Below are positions 1 through 9,003 of a stretch of DNA of 48,663 nucleotides, piece by piece. The position numbers and the translations under genes were made by a program. The stretch is from Methylobacterium amylolyticum (GTDB taxonomy: Bacteria; Pseudomonadota; Alphaproteobacteria; Rhizobiales; Beijerinckiaceae), in NCBI RefSeq assembly GCF_030700245.1, contig NZ_JAUYZI010000044.1, positions 1-48,663 on the forward strand, given 5' to 3'. The notes beneath the pieces were generated by a model. That model was given only the letters and a program-made list of their open reading frames with translations. It did no database searches and had not been told where the DNA came from. Position 1 is the stretch's first letter; every line of letters begins with the position of its first letter.

Positions 1-689
1 CCATCCAGCCCCAGGTGCTCGTCTCCGTCACCCGCCCGATCAGCCAGGCGGTCACCGTCACCGGCGAGGGCGCGGCCGGCGCCCGCCTGCCGCTGTCGGG
101 CCACGGCGACCGCATCCTCGACGTGGTGGCCGCCGCCGGCGGCGTGCGCTCGCCGGTGTCGGAGACCTTCGTGCGGCTGTCGCGCGGCAAGGTCACGGCG
201 ACCGTGCCGATGACCACCGTGGTGTCCAACCCCAAAGAGAACATCTACCTGCGGCCCAACGACGTGCTGACCCTGGTGCGCGATCCGCAGACGTTCATCG
301 CGGTCGGCGCGCTGGGCAACACCACCGAGCTGCCGTTCTCCGCCGACGGCATCACGCTGGCGCAGGCGCTGGCCAAGGCGCGCGGGCTGTCGGACTTCCA
401 GGCCGACCCGGCGGGCACGTTCATCTTCCGGTTCGAGCCGGCCGCCGTGGTTCGGCGTCTGGCGCCGGACTCGAAGCTGCTGGGCACGCCTTTGGTGCCG
501 GTGGTGTACCGGATCAACATGCGCGACCCCAACAGCCTGTTCACCAGCCAGGCGTTCCGGATGCGCAACCGGGATCTGGTCTACGTGTCGAACGCGCCGT
601 TCACCGAGGTGCAGAAGGTCATCGGCGTCTTCTCCAGCGTCACGGGGCCCGTCGCGTCCGCCGCCACCGCCTACGCCTACGCGCGATAG
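1..689 (+). CDS. Polysaccharide export protein, Wza/KpsD type (5' truncated)
   Basis: The open frame runs off the left edge (first complete codon at base 3), so this is the C-terminal 228 residues of a longer protein. It reads as SLBB-type beta-grasp domains of outer-membrane polysaccharide export proteins: VLVSVTRPISQAVTVTGE opens one, with a hydrophobic core, a LPLSG loop and DVVAAAGGV after it. A second unit starts near TFIAVGALGNTTELPF and includes ITLAQALAKARGL. The tail ends in a small-residue-rich segment (VIGVFSSVTGPVASAATAY), as expected for the C-terminal helix that lines the Wza-like pore. The family moves capsule or exopolysaccharide across the outer membrane, which fits the glycosyltransferase genes downstream. 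The signal peptide and PES domain would lie outside the window. The family is clear; which polymer it exports is inference. Confidence 0.85.
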   Translation, partial: IQPQVLVSVTRPISQAVTVTGEGAAGARLPLSGHGDRILDVVAAAGGVRSPVSETFVRLSRGKVTATVPMTTVVSNPKENIYLRPNDVLTLVRDPQTFIAVGALGNTTELPFSADGITLAQALAKARGLSDFQADPAGTFIFRFEPAAVVRRLAPDSKLLGTPLVPVVYRINMRDPNSLFTSQAFRMRNRDLVYVSNAPFTEVQKVIGVFSSVTGPVASAATAYAYAR

Positions 690-861
690 GCGTCTCGAAC
701 GCCCGACTCGTCGCCGGCCCGATCCGGGCCTCGGGGCACATCGGGACGGAGGCCTTCGGGTCGGCCGAGGCGGTAGGCGTCCGATGCCCGCGAACCGCTC
801 GGTCGGGCCTGGAGTCGCGGGCCCGCTTCGGCCATGGTCCGGCCGAACCGGATCGGACGGC

Positions 862-1215
862 ATGACGCGCGACACCTACACCCCCGAGGACTACGCCTTC
901 GCCCAGGCCGAGTTCTACACCTACCGCCGCACCCTGGCCGACTACGTCGCCCGGCTGTCGGAGGCGGCGACGCTGCTGCGCGCCCACACCGACCGGGTGA
1001 CGGTCGCCGGCGTCGGCCTCGACGGGCGGGGCGGCGCGCCGGTGATCGACGGGCACGGGCTGCCCGCGGCCGCCGACATCCAGCGCACGCTGGTGCGCTA
1101 CCGCGGAGCCTACGACCGGCTGCGCACGACCTGGGACGGCCTGCCCCCCGGCGAGCGCGACGGCCTGCGCGCCCCGCCTCCGGACCTGCCGACGCTGACC
1201 CCCGCGGCGGGCTGA
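862..1215 (+). CDS. Small uncharacterised protein
   Basis: A 117-residue frame starting MTRDTYTPEDYAF, rich in charged residues and alanine, with a helical N-terminal half (AEFYTYRRTLADYVARLSE) and a proline-rich end (PPPDLPTLTPAAG). No signal peptide, membrane segment or known motif is visible. An in-frame upstream ATG at 784 exists, but the residues it would add are low-complexity and unlike the rest, so the start at 862 is preferred. It lies alone between the export gene and the repeat glycosyltransferase, with about 170 bases free on each side. Function unknown; that it is a real gene is supported mainly by codon use and frame integrity. Confidence 0.55.
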   Translation: MTRDTYTPEDYAFAQAEFYTYRRTLADYVARLSEAATLLRAHTDRVTVAGVGLDGRGGAPVIDGHGLPAAADIQRTLVRYRGAYDRLRTTWDGLPPGERDGLRAPPPDLPTLTPAAG

Positions 1216-1383
1216 GGATTCGCGCCACGGACGCTCGGCCCGCGACGCGGGGCGCACGGTGCGAGCCGGATCGGATCCTGGCCGGCCCCGGTAAAAACTC
1301 GCCGATCCGGCCGCGACCCGGGGGCGTTGCGGCGTGCGGGAGCCGCCGGTATCAGTTGCGCCCGTTCGAAGACCCGGGATGAC

Positions 1384-4300
1384 ATGGACGCCTCGCAGCA
1401 ACCCGACACCCTCGCCCCGGTTCGCGCCGAGGCCGCGTCCGGGGATTCGGGGGGCGATACGGTGGCGCGAGCGATCCGCGACTCCGGCCTGTTCGACGCC
1501 GCGTGGTACGCCGCTCGCCATCCGGACGCGGCCGACGACCCGGTCGCCCACTTCGCCGCCCACCAGAACACGGCGGAGGTCGACCCCAACCCGCTGTTCG
1601 ACACGGAATGGTACCTGCGCCGGACGCCCGAGGCCGCGGCGCCCGGAGAGAGCGCGTTCCTGCACTACCTCGCGCACGGGGTGCGGCCTGGGGTCGATCC
1701 GGGGCCGCTGTTCGACAGCGCGTGGTACGCCGCCCGCCATCCCGAGGTCGTGAACGAGGGCGAGACGCTGCTGCGGCACTTCCTGCGGGCGGGTGCGCGG
1801 CAGGGCTACGACCCGAACCGGCTGTTCGACACCGCATGGTACCGCGCGCAGGCGCCGGAGGCGGGCGAGAACGCGATCCTCCACTACATCGCGCGCGGGG
1901 CCGTCCGGGAGCTCGATCCGCACCCGGCCTTCGACACGTCGTGGTACTTCGTCTGCAACGACGACGTGGCCCAGGGCGGCAAGAACCCGCTCCACCACTT
2001 CCTGCGCGACGGCGGCTACGAGGGCCGCAAGGCGCACCCGCTGTTCGACACCGACTGGTACCACCGTCAGCGCCCCGACGTGACGGAGGCGCGCCTCAAC
2101 CCGCTGCTGCACTTCCTCGCCGACGGCGGCCGCGAGGGGGTCGATCCGCACCCGTTCTTCGACAGCGCGTGGTACCTCGCCCGCCACCCGGAGGTGGCGG
2201 CCACCGGCGAGAACCCGCTGGTCCACTTCATCCGCCTCGGCGCCCGGCTCGGCTACGACCCACACCCGCTGTTCGACACGGCGTGGTACCGCGAGCGGTT
2301 CCCGGATGCCGGTGAGAACGCGCTGCTCGACTATCTCGGCCGCGAGCCCGAGGACGGCGCCGAGCCGCACCCGCTGTTCGATTCGCCCTGGTACCTCGAG
2401 CAGGTGCCGGACGTGGCCGAGTCCGGGATGAACCCGGCGCTCCACTACCTGACCGACGGGGCGCGGGCGGGCTTGAGCCCGCACCCGATGTTCGATCCCA
2501 CACACTACCTGCGGCAGGTCCCCGACGCGCCCGACGCCCGGGTCGATCCCCTGCGGCACTACCTGAAGGATCGCGGCACGGCCGACCCGCACCCGCTGTT
2601 CGACGCCGCCTTCTACCTGTCCCGCAACCCGGGCGCGCGCGGGATGAACCCGCTGCTGCACTACCGGACGAAGGGGGCGGCGCTCGATCCCCACCCGCTG
2701 TTCGACGCCGCCTTCTACCTGTCCCGTAACCCGGATCTCGTCGAGACCGGCCGCAGCCCGCTCGCCCATTTCATCGAGGGCGGCGCGGCGGAGGGGCGCG
2801 ACCCGTGCCGCCTGTTCGACACCTCGTGGTACCTGGAGCGCAACCCGGACGTGGCCGGCTCCGGCCAGAACCCGCTGGTCCACTTCCTCGGCGACGGCGG
2901 CCGCGAGGGGCGCAATCCCCACCCGCTGTTCGACATCGGCTGGTACCGCTCCCGCGTCCCGGGCCTCGGCGACACCAACCCGCTGGTGCACTACCTCGCC
3001 CACGGCGTCCGGGCCGCCGCCGATCCGAACCCACTGTTCGACGCCGCGTGGTACCGGGCGCGCCACCCCGAACTCGGACCCGACGAGGACCCGCTCGTCG
3101 ACTACATCGAGCGCGGCGTCCATATCGGCTCGGAGCCGCACCCGCTGTTCGACGGCGGCTGGTACCTGCGGACCTATCCGGAGCTGATCGACGCGTTCGA
3201 GACGCCGCTCCACCATTACCTGCGCTTCGGCGTCGCCGAGGGCCGCGACCCGGGCCCCGACTTCTCGACCCGCTGGTACTTGGAACGCCACCCGGACGTG
3301 GCCCGGGCCGGCCTCAACCCGCTCGCCCACTTCGCCGTCGCCGGCCGGGCCGAGGGCCGGGCGCCGCTGCCGCTGGAGACGCTGCACGCCCGGCGCGTCG
3401 CCGCCGAGCGGATCGCGCTGGCCTCCGAGGTCCAGGACATCCACCGCCATATCGGCCTGATGGTCATCCGCCCGCTCTTCGTGGTGCTGGTCTCCGGCGC
3501 GGACGCCGAGGCGGCCTCGCGCACGCGGCTGTCGCTGGAGCGGCAGATCTACGCCGACGCGGTCGTCCACGGGACCGCGGCCGCGGCGGCCGAGGCCCTG
3601 CGCGGGCGGGAGGACGCCTACCTGCTGTGGCTCGCTGCCGGCGACGAGCTGCCCCCGCGCGCCCTCTACGACCTCGCCTGCGACATCAACCGCGCCCCCG
3701 ACGCCGCCTTGATCTACGGCGACGAGGAGGTGCAGGGGCCCCACGGGATCCTGCCGTTCCACAAGCCAGCCTGGAGCCCGGACTATCTCGAGTGCTTCGA
3801 CTATGTCGGCCGGGCGGCCTGTTACCGCGGCACGGCGGTGGTGGACTGGCTCGCGGAGGCGGCGAGCCCGTTCGAACTCACCCTGCGGCTCGGCGAGGCG
3901 GGCGTGCGGATCCGGCACCTGCGGCGGATCCTGCTGCGCTGCGCCGACCGCCGGACCGGCCAGGACGAGACCGAGCTTGCGGTGATCGGCGCGCATCTGG
4001 CGCGCACCGGCCGGCCGGAAGCTCGCGTCGAGGCCGCCCCCGGCGCGCGCCGCTACGCGGTGAACCCGGGACCGCGGGGGGAGACCGTCTCGGTGGTGGC
4101 GCTCCTGTCCCTCGGCCCGGTCGGCGAGGAGGCGCGCTCGGTCGCGGCGTTCCTGGAGCGGATCGCGGCGATCCGGGCGGGGTCGAGCCACGCCGCGCTC
4201 GAGATCGTGCCCGTGCTCGACCGGGACGCGGCGCCGGGCGATCTGGACCGGCTGCGGGCTGCGGGCTGCCGGCCGGTGATCGCCGCCGACGGGGCCGGGA

Positions 4301-4902
4301 GCGTTCCGGGCCGGCTCAACGACGGCGCCCGGGCGGCGACGGGTGCGGTCCTGCTGTTCCTCGACCCCGCCCTGGAGCCGGTCGAGCGCCCGTGGATCGA
4401 GCGCATGCTCGCCCAGTTCGACAAGCCGGCGGTCGGCGTGGTCGGGGCGCGCCTCGTCGGCGCGGACGGGCAGTTCCGCCACGCCGGCATCGTGGCCGGC
4501 GCCGGCGTGCCCGAGCCGGTGCGCGAGGGCAACGGCGGCCCGGACGGCTACTTCTTCAGCGCGGCCGCCGCGCGCGACGTCCTCGCCGTGAGCGGCGCGT
4601 GCCTGATGACGCGCGCGGCGGATTTCCGTGCGGCCGGCGGGTTCGACGCGGAGCTCGGCGCCGCCCTGTGGGACGCCGACTATAGCCTCGGGCGCCGCGC
4701 GGCCGGCCAGCGCGCGGTCTACGAGCCGGGCGCAATCCTCGCCGATACCGGGCCGTGGCAGCCGCCGCGGGCGCGGTCGGGCGAGAGTGCGCGCTTCACG
4801 CGTCGGTGGGGCGCACAAATCGCGCACGATCCCTACTACAACGAGGCCGTCCTGCGGGTCGGGCCGGCGAACTACGACGGGCGGCCCGTGCCGCGCGGGT
4901 AG
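1384..4902 (+). CDS. Giant repeat protein with C-terminal GT2-like domains
   Basis: A 1172-residue protein. Residues about 36-660 are 17 head-to-tail copies of an about 38-residue unit with consensus LFDxxWYLxRxPDV, NPLxHFL and GxxEGxDPHP. The C-terminal part resembles the two-domain GT-A glycosyltransferases of O-antigen clusters (RfbC type). Residues about 698-850 include LYDLACDIN, IYGDEEV and a WSPDYLECFDYVGR block. Residues about 902-1165 include GVVGARLVGADG, FRHAGIV, SGACLMTR, GGFDAEL and a terminal DPYYNEA. Both metal-binding motifs are altered: the first keeps only GDEL where the family has DHDDEL, and the second has LDPALEP near residue 993 where NNDTE is usual. The start at 1384 is chosen over an upstream in-frame GTG/ATG because the residues before it are arginine-rich noise. 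It may bind glycan or act as a scaffold rather than as an active transferase. Confidence 0.8.
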   Translation: MDASQQPDTLAPVRAEAASGDSGGDTVARAIRDSGLFDAAWYAARHPDAADDPVAHFAAHQNTAEVDPNPLFDTEWYLRRTPEAAAPGESAFLHYLAHGVRPGVDPGPLFDSAWYAARHPEVVNEGETLLRHFLRAGARQGYDPNRLFDTAWYRAQAPEAGENAILHYIARGAVRELDPHPAFDTSWYFVCNDDVAQGGKNPLHHFLRDGGYEGRKAHPLFDTDWYHRQRPDVTEARLNPLLHFLADGGREGVDPHPFFDSAWYLARHPEVAATGENPLVHFIRLGARLGYDPHPLFDTAWYRERFPDAGENALLDYLGREPEDGAEPHPLFDSPWYLEQVPDVAESGMNPALHYLTDGARAGLSPHPMFDPTHYLRQVPDAPDARVDPLRHYLKDRGTADPHPLFDAAFYLSRNPGARGMNPLLHYRTKGAALDPHPLFDAAFYLSRNPDLVETGRSPLAHFIEGGAAEGRDPCRLFDTSWYLERNPDVAGSGQNPLVHFLGDGGREGRNPHPLFDIGWYRSRVPGLGDTNPLVHYLAHGVRAAADPNPLFDAAWYRARHPELGPDEDPLVDYIERGVHIGSEPHPLFDGGWYLRTYPELIDAFETPLHHYLRFGVAEGRDPGPDFSTRWYLERHPDVARAGLNPLAHFAVAGRAEGRAPLPLETLHARRVAAERIALASEVQDIHRHIGLMVIRPLFVVLVSGADAEAASRTRLSLERQIYADAVVHGTAAAAAEALRGREDAYLLWLAAGDELPPRALYDLACDINRAPDAALIYGDEEVQGPHGILPFHKPAWSPDYLECFDYVGRAACYRGTAVVDWLAEAASPFELTLRLGEAGVRIRHLRRILLRCADRRTGQDETELAVIGAHLARTGRPEARVEAAPGARRYAVNPGPRGETVSVVALLSLGPVGEEARSVAAFLERIAAIRAGSSHAALEIVPVLDRDAAPGDLDRLRAAGCRPVIAADGAGSVPGRLNDGARAATGAVLLFLDPALEPVERPWIERMLAQFDKPAVGVVGARLVGADGQFRHAGIVAGAGVPEPVREGNGGPDGYFFSAAAARDVLAVSGACLMTRAADFRAAGGFDAELGAALWDADYSLGRRAAGQRAVYEPGAILADTGPWQPPRARSGESARFTRRWGAQIAHDPYYNEAVLRVGPANYDGRPVPRG
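1489..3366 (+). repeat. 17 tandem LFDxxWY protein repeats (about 38 codons each)
   Basis: I count 17 units of 34-38 residues inside the 1384 gene, each opening with LFD or a close variant (AFD, FFD, MFD, DFS), then WY or FY, a PDV/PEV-like turn, NPLxHFL or NPLxHYL, and a glycine-rich GxxEGxDPHP linker. Units 4, 8, 10 and 11 are shorter. The DNA repeats are similar but not identical (ccgcacccgctgttcga recurs), so the array is old or under selection rather than a recent expansion. The unit looks like a small helical module with two aromatic anchors. Confidence 0.9.
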
Positions 4903-4997
4903 GCCGGCGCGAGTTTACGGGACCGGCCGGTTCGATTAGTGCGCTCAACGCCATCACATCTGCGCGGCCGCCGCGCGCCCGCCAACGCCAAGCCGTC

Positions 4998-5051
4998 ATG
5001 AGCCTGATCGAGCCGACCCTTTCGACTGCGCCCGAACCGGGGACGTCCTGA
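4998..5051 (+). other. Possible 17-codon upstream ORF coupled to the next gene
   Basis: A short frame, MSLIEPTLSTAPEPGTS, stops with TGA at 5049-5051, sharing its last base with the ATG of the 5051 glycosyltransferase (TGATG). Such overlaps usually mean translational coupling, so this could be a leader peptide that controls translation of the giant gene. No strong ribosome site is visible before it, and chance is possible. Confidence 0.25.
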
Positions 5052-8000
5052 TGGCCAAGGGCTTCACCAAGAGCTTGGCCGGGCTCGGTCGCGACGTCAC
5101 CCGCAGCGGCGCCGCGCGCGCTCTGCGCGCGGGGTTGCGGCAGGGCGAGGGCGCGCTCGACGGGCTCGACGGGCTGTTCCACCGCTGGGCCGGGTCGCCG
5201 GGCACCCGCGCGAGCCGCAACCCGCTGGTCCGGCTGGCCGCCCGGGGCGGGCTGCCGCCCTGCACCGATCCGGCTTCCGAGGCCGAGCAGATCGCGGCCC
5301 TCACCCCGTACGTCGACACCGCCTTCTACGAGAGCTGGTACGGGATCGGCGGCGAGGCGGCGGTGCGCGACTACCTTCGGACCGGCTGGCGCCAGGGCCG
5401 CGACCCGCGCCCCGATTTCTCGACCGCCGACTACCTCGCCAAGCGCCCCTTCCTGAAGCGGGCCGGCATCAACCCGTTCCTGCACTACCTGCGCGCGCTG
5501 CTCGACCGCGGCGTCGCGACGGTGCCGCGGCCCGACGCGCGCCGCGCCGCCCGGCTCGCCCGGCGGCTCGTGGACGGCGCGTACTACCTCGACGGCAACC
5601 CGGATCTCCGCGCCGCCGGCGTCGATCCGGCCGGGCATTACATGAGTTCGGGCTGGCGTGAGGGCCGCGATCCCTCGCCCAGCTTCGACATCCCCTATTA
5701 CTGCCTCACCCGCGGCATCGGCTACGCCACGCAGAACCCGCTGCTGCACTACGTGCTGCACGGCGGCAAGGCGCGCCCGCTCGGCGAGGACGAGGCGGTC
5801 GCCCACCGGATCGAGACGATCGCGCCCTACTTCGACGCCGCCTACTACCGCGGCCGGGCCGACGACCGGGCCGACGACAAGCTGCTGCGCGCCTACGCGG
5901 CCGGCGCGTGGCGGGACCTGCGCAGCCCGCGCCAGGAGTTCGACGCCGCCGGCTTCGTGCAGGCCCGCGCCGACAACCGCGCGGTGCGCGGCGACCCGTT
6001 CTACCGCTACGTGGCCGAGACGCTGCTTGCCGGCGAGACGCCGTTCGCGGGCGAGGGGCGGATCGCCTTCCCGGCGGTCGACGAGGAGTGGTACCGGGAG
6101 ACCTACGCCGACGTGCGCGGCGGCGGGCTGCGGCCCTACGCGCACTTCGCGAGCGCCGGCTGGCGCGAGGGGCGGGATCCCGACCCGCGGCACGCCACGA
6201 TCTACACGCTCCTGCGCGTCTGCGGCCTGCGCCCGGAGCGGCCCCCGGTGGAGGACACGGCGTGGGTCGCCGAGATCGGCCGCGAGCCGGTCGAGCCCGA
6301 GACCTACCTGCGCCTCCAGGCGGCGCTGGCCGCGCTGCACTTCGACCACGCCTTCTACCGGAGCCGCTACGGCGTACCGGACGACGTCGACGCCATCCGC
6401 GACTATTGCGAGCGCGGCTGGCGGACCGGCCGCAACCCCCGGGCCGACTTCAACGGCCTGGAGTACCTCGACCGGCACACCTACGTGCGGGAGACCGGGC
6501 TCGCCCCTTTCGTCCACCACCTCGCCACCGCGCTGATGCACGGCGTCGATGTCGGCGCCGGGTTCGATCCGCGCTACGGCGCGCCGCCCTCCGAGGAGGA
6601 GGACGCGCTGATGGACGAGGTGCTGCTGTTCGAGCCGCACTTCGACCCGGACTTCTACCGCAAGCGCTACCCGGACGTCGCCGACGCCCGCGGCGGCCCG
6701 CTGGCTCACTTCGTCGCCCACGGCCAGCACGAGGGGCGGCTGCCCAACAAGCACTTCTCCTACGAGTTCTACGGCAAGGCCTACGGGCACCTGCTCGCGG
6801 CGGGCGAATCGCCGTTCCTGCACTACGTCCGCACCGGCCACGCCGCCGGCCTGATGGCCTCGGCCGACGACCTCGGCCCCTGGCCGCCGATGCTGGCGCC
6901 GGAGCCGGAGGAATGGGACGCGCTCCCGCCCTGCTTGTCGATCACGGACGCCGACGTCGTCGTCATCGTGCCGGTCTACAAGGGCCGCGGCGAGACCCTG
7001 CGGGCGATCCACGCCTGCCTCGCGGCCCGGCAGCGGACCAAGATGACGCTGCTGGCGATCAACGACCGCTCCCCCGACCCGGAGCTGACCGGCGACCTCG
7101 CGGCCTTGGCCCGCCGCGGCCTGTTCCACCTCGTCGAGAACGAGCGGAACATGGGCTTCGTGCGCTCGGTCAATCGCGGCCTGTCGCTGCGCCAGGGCAA
7201 GGCGGTGGTGCTGCTGAATTCGGACGCGCAGGTGTTCGGCGACTGGCTCGACCGGCTGGTGACGCATGCCGAGGCCCGGCCCCGGGTCGGCAGCATCACG
7301 CCGTTGTCCAACAACGCCACGATCTGCAGTTACCCGAAGTTCAACGCCAACAACGGCATGCAACTCGAGATCGCACGCCCGGAACTCGACGCCGTGGTCG
7401 CCCGGATCAACCGCGGCCGCGCGGTCGAGGTGCCCACCGGCGTCGGGTTCTGCATGTACATGACGGCCGAGTCGCTCGCCGCCGTCGGCGGCCTCGACGA
7501 GGAGGCCTTCGGAAAGGGCTACGGCGAGGAGAACGACTGGTGCATGCGCGCCCGTAAGCTCGGCTTCTCGAACCTGCTCGCCGAGGACGTGTTCGTCTAT
7601 CATGCCGGGCAGATCTCGTTCGGCCTCGACGAGGGCGGCGAGTATGACCAGGGCCAGGCGGCCCTGCTCGCCAAGCACCCGGACTACCCGGCGGTGGTGG
7701 GCCAGTTCGTCGCCGCCGATCCCGGACGCCGCACCCGGGCGCGGATCGACCTCTACCGGCTGGCACGCCACTTCCGCGAGCGCGCGGTGCTGTTCGTGAC
7801 CCATTCCTGGGGTGGCGGCATCCAGCGCCACATCGAGGACGTGATCAACCGCCTGCTCGGGCAGGGCGCCCACGTCGTGCTGCTGTCGATCGACCGCAAG
7901 CGCAACATCCAGATCAACGTCTCGAACCGCAGCGGCGACTACCTCTACCTGCCGACCCTGGAGAGCCTGTACCTGCCCCGCGACGAGGCGGAGATCGCCG

Positions 8001-8989
8001 AGTTCCTGGGCTGGCTGGCGCCGCAACTGATCCACGTGCACTCGCTCGCCGGCCTGCGCTGGTCGGCGGCCAGGACGATGATGCGGCTGGTGTCCGAGTC
8101 GGGGCGTCCCTACGCCTGGACGCTGCACGACTTCTCGCCCGTCTGCCACCGCAACCACTTGGTCCAGCCCGACGGCACCTATTGCGGGCTCGCCCCCGTG
8201 CCGGTCTGCCGCGGCTGCCTGACCGCCGACGGCGCGGCGATCGAGGAGCCCGATCCCGAGGAGCGGCGCGCCGTGTTCGGGGCGTTCCTCGCCGGCGCCG
8301 CGCAGGTGTTCGCGCCCTCGGGCGATACCGCCGGGCGGCTCACCGGCGTGTTCCCGGACCTGTCGATCGCCGTGCGGCCGCATTTCGAGGCCGACCGCCG
8401 GATCCGGCCGGCGATCCGCAAGCGCGGGGGGCAGACCCGCCGGGTGGCGGTGCTCGGCGCGATCAACATGATGAAGGGCGCCCGCTTCCTCCAGGCGCTC
8501 GCCACGGACGCCCGCGATCGCGACCTGCCGATCTCCTACACGATCATCGGCTTCTCCGATCCCGCGCTGCAGCCGGCGCTGGAGGCCGTGGGCGTCACCG
8601 AGAGCGGCGAGTACATGAGCGACGACGAGGCGCTCGACCTCACCGCGAAGGCCTTCGCCGACATCGTGCTGCTGCCCGCCATCTGGCCGGAGACCTATTC
8701 CTACGCCCTGACGCTCGGCCTGCGCACGGGCCTGCCGGTGGTGGCCTTCGACCTCGGCGCCCAGGGAGAGCGGCTGCGCGCATATCCGCACGGGCACGTG
8801 CTGCCCTACGCGCTTCTGAACGATCCGTCCGCGTTTAACGACCGGTTGATGGCCGTCGACATCTCGCCGCGGGGCCGGATCCGCGGCGCGATCCAGGCGG
8901 CCGAGTACGGCGATATCCTGCGGGACTATTACGGGCTCGCCGCTCCCGCCGCGGCCCTGGAAGCCCCTCGGGCGGGCGAGGCGGCGTGA
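5051..8989 (+). CDS. Multidomain glycosyltransferase: repeat region, GT2 and GT4
   Basis: A 1312-residue protein in three parts. Residues about 80-610 hold roughly six degenerate double copies of the same module as in the gene before (for example AAYYRGRADD, GWREGRDP, NPLLHYVLHGG). Residues about 632-880 are a GT2 domain: VVVIVPVYKGRGETLRAI, the metal site LLNSDAQVFG near residue 721, VPTGVGFCMY and the GEENDW acidic motif near 826. Residues about 909-1290 are a GT4-like GT-B domain: LFVTHSWGGGIQRHIEDV, IHVHSLAGLRWS, TLHDFSPVC and LLPAIWPETYSYALT. Two active transferase folds in one chain suggest it adds two consecutive sugars, probably at the cytoplasmic face of the membrane. It follows its repeat-bearing neighbour by 148 bases on the same strand. 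Confidence 0.88.
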   Translation: MAKGFTKSLAGLGRDVTRSGAARALRAGLRQGEGALDGLDGLFHRWAGSPGTRASRNPLVRLAARGGLPPCTDPASEAEQIAALTPYVDTAFYESWYGIGGEAAVRDYLRTGWRQGRDPRPDFSTADYLAKRPFLKRAGINPFLHYLRALLDRGVATVPRPDARRAARLARRLVDGAYYLDGNPDLRAAGVDPAGHYMSSGWREGRDPSPSFDIPYYCLTRGIGYATQNPLLHYVLHGGKARPLGEDEAVAHRIETIAPYFDAAYYRGRADDRADDKLLRAYAAGAWRDLRSPRQEFDAAGFVQARADNRAVRGDPFYRYVAETLLAGETPFAGEGRIAFPAVDEEWYRETYADVRGGGLRPYAHFASAGWREGRDPDPRHATIYTLLRVCGLRPERPPVEDTAWVAEIGREPVEPETYLRLQAALAALHFDHAFYRSRYGVPDDVDAIRDYCERGWRTGRNPRADFNGLEYLDRHTYVRETGLAPFVHHLATALMHGVDVGAGFDPRYGAPPSEEEDALMDEVLLFEPHFDPDFYRKRYPDVADARGGPLAHFVAHGQHEGRLPNKHFSYEFYGKAYGHLLAAGESPFLHYVRTGHAAGLMASADDLGPWPPMLAPEPEEWDALPPCLSITDADVVVIVPVYKGRGETLRAIHACLAARQRTKMTLLAINDRSPDPELTGDLAALARRGLFHLVENERNMGFVRSVNRGLSLRQGKAVVLLNSDAQVFGDWLDRLVTHAEARPRVGSITPLSNNATICSYPKFNANNGMQLEIARPELDAVVARINRGRAVEVPTGVGFCMYMTAESLAAVGGLDEEAFGKGYGEENDWCMRARKLGFSNLLAEDVFVYHAGQISFGLDEGGEYDQGQAALLAKHPDYPAVVGQFVAADPGRRTRARIDLYRLARHFRERAVLFVTHSWGGGIQRHIEDVINRLLGQGAHVVLLSIDRKRNIQINVSNRSGDYLYLPTLESLYLPRDEAEIAEFLGWLAPQLIHVHSLAGLRWSAARTMMRLVSESGRPYAWTLHDFSPVCHRNHLVQPDGTYCGLAPVPVCRGCLTADGAAIEEPDPEERRAVFGAFLAGAAQVFAPSGDTAGRLTGVFPDLSIAVRPHFEADRRIRPAIRKRGGQTRRVAVLGAINMMKGARFLQALATDARDRDLPISYTIIGFSDPALQPALEAVGVTESGEYMSDDEALDLTAKAFADIVLLPAIWPETYSYALTLGLRTGLPVVAFDLGAQGERLRAYPHGHVLPYALLNDPSAFNDRLMAVDISPRGRIRGAIQAAEYGDILRDYYGLAAPAAALEAPRAGEAA

Positions 8990-9003
8990 GGACCGATCCC
9001 GCC

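Noticed and set aside
1489..3366. Periodic DNA repeats that could suggest a CRISPR array or minisatellite
   Set aside because: The period (about 114 bases) keeps the reading frame and the units vary at synonymous and variable positions, as expected for protein modules. There are no spacers between identical repeats.
640..4827. A 1395-codon open frame on the minus strand opposite the repeat glycosyltransferase
   Set aside because: It is the antisense shadow of a GC-rich, repetitive gene. Its product is a low-complexity string of R, V, E and G with no domain motif, while the plus-strand product shows regular modules and GT motifs.
4796..8797. A 1333-codon minus-strand open frame opposite the GT2-GT4 gene
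   Set aside because: Same antisense effect of high GC content; the plus strand carries intact GT2 and GT4 motifs.
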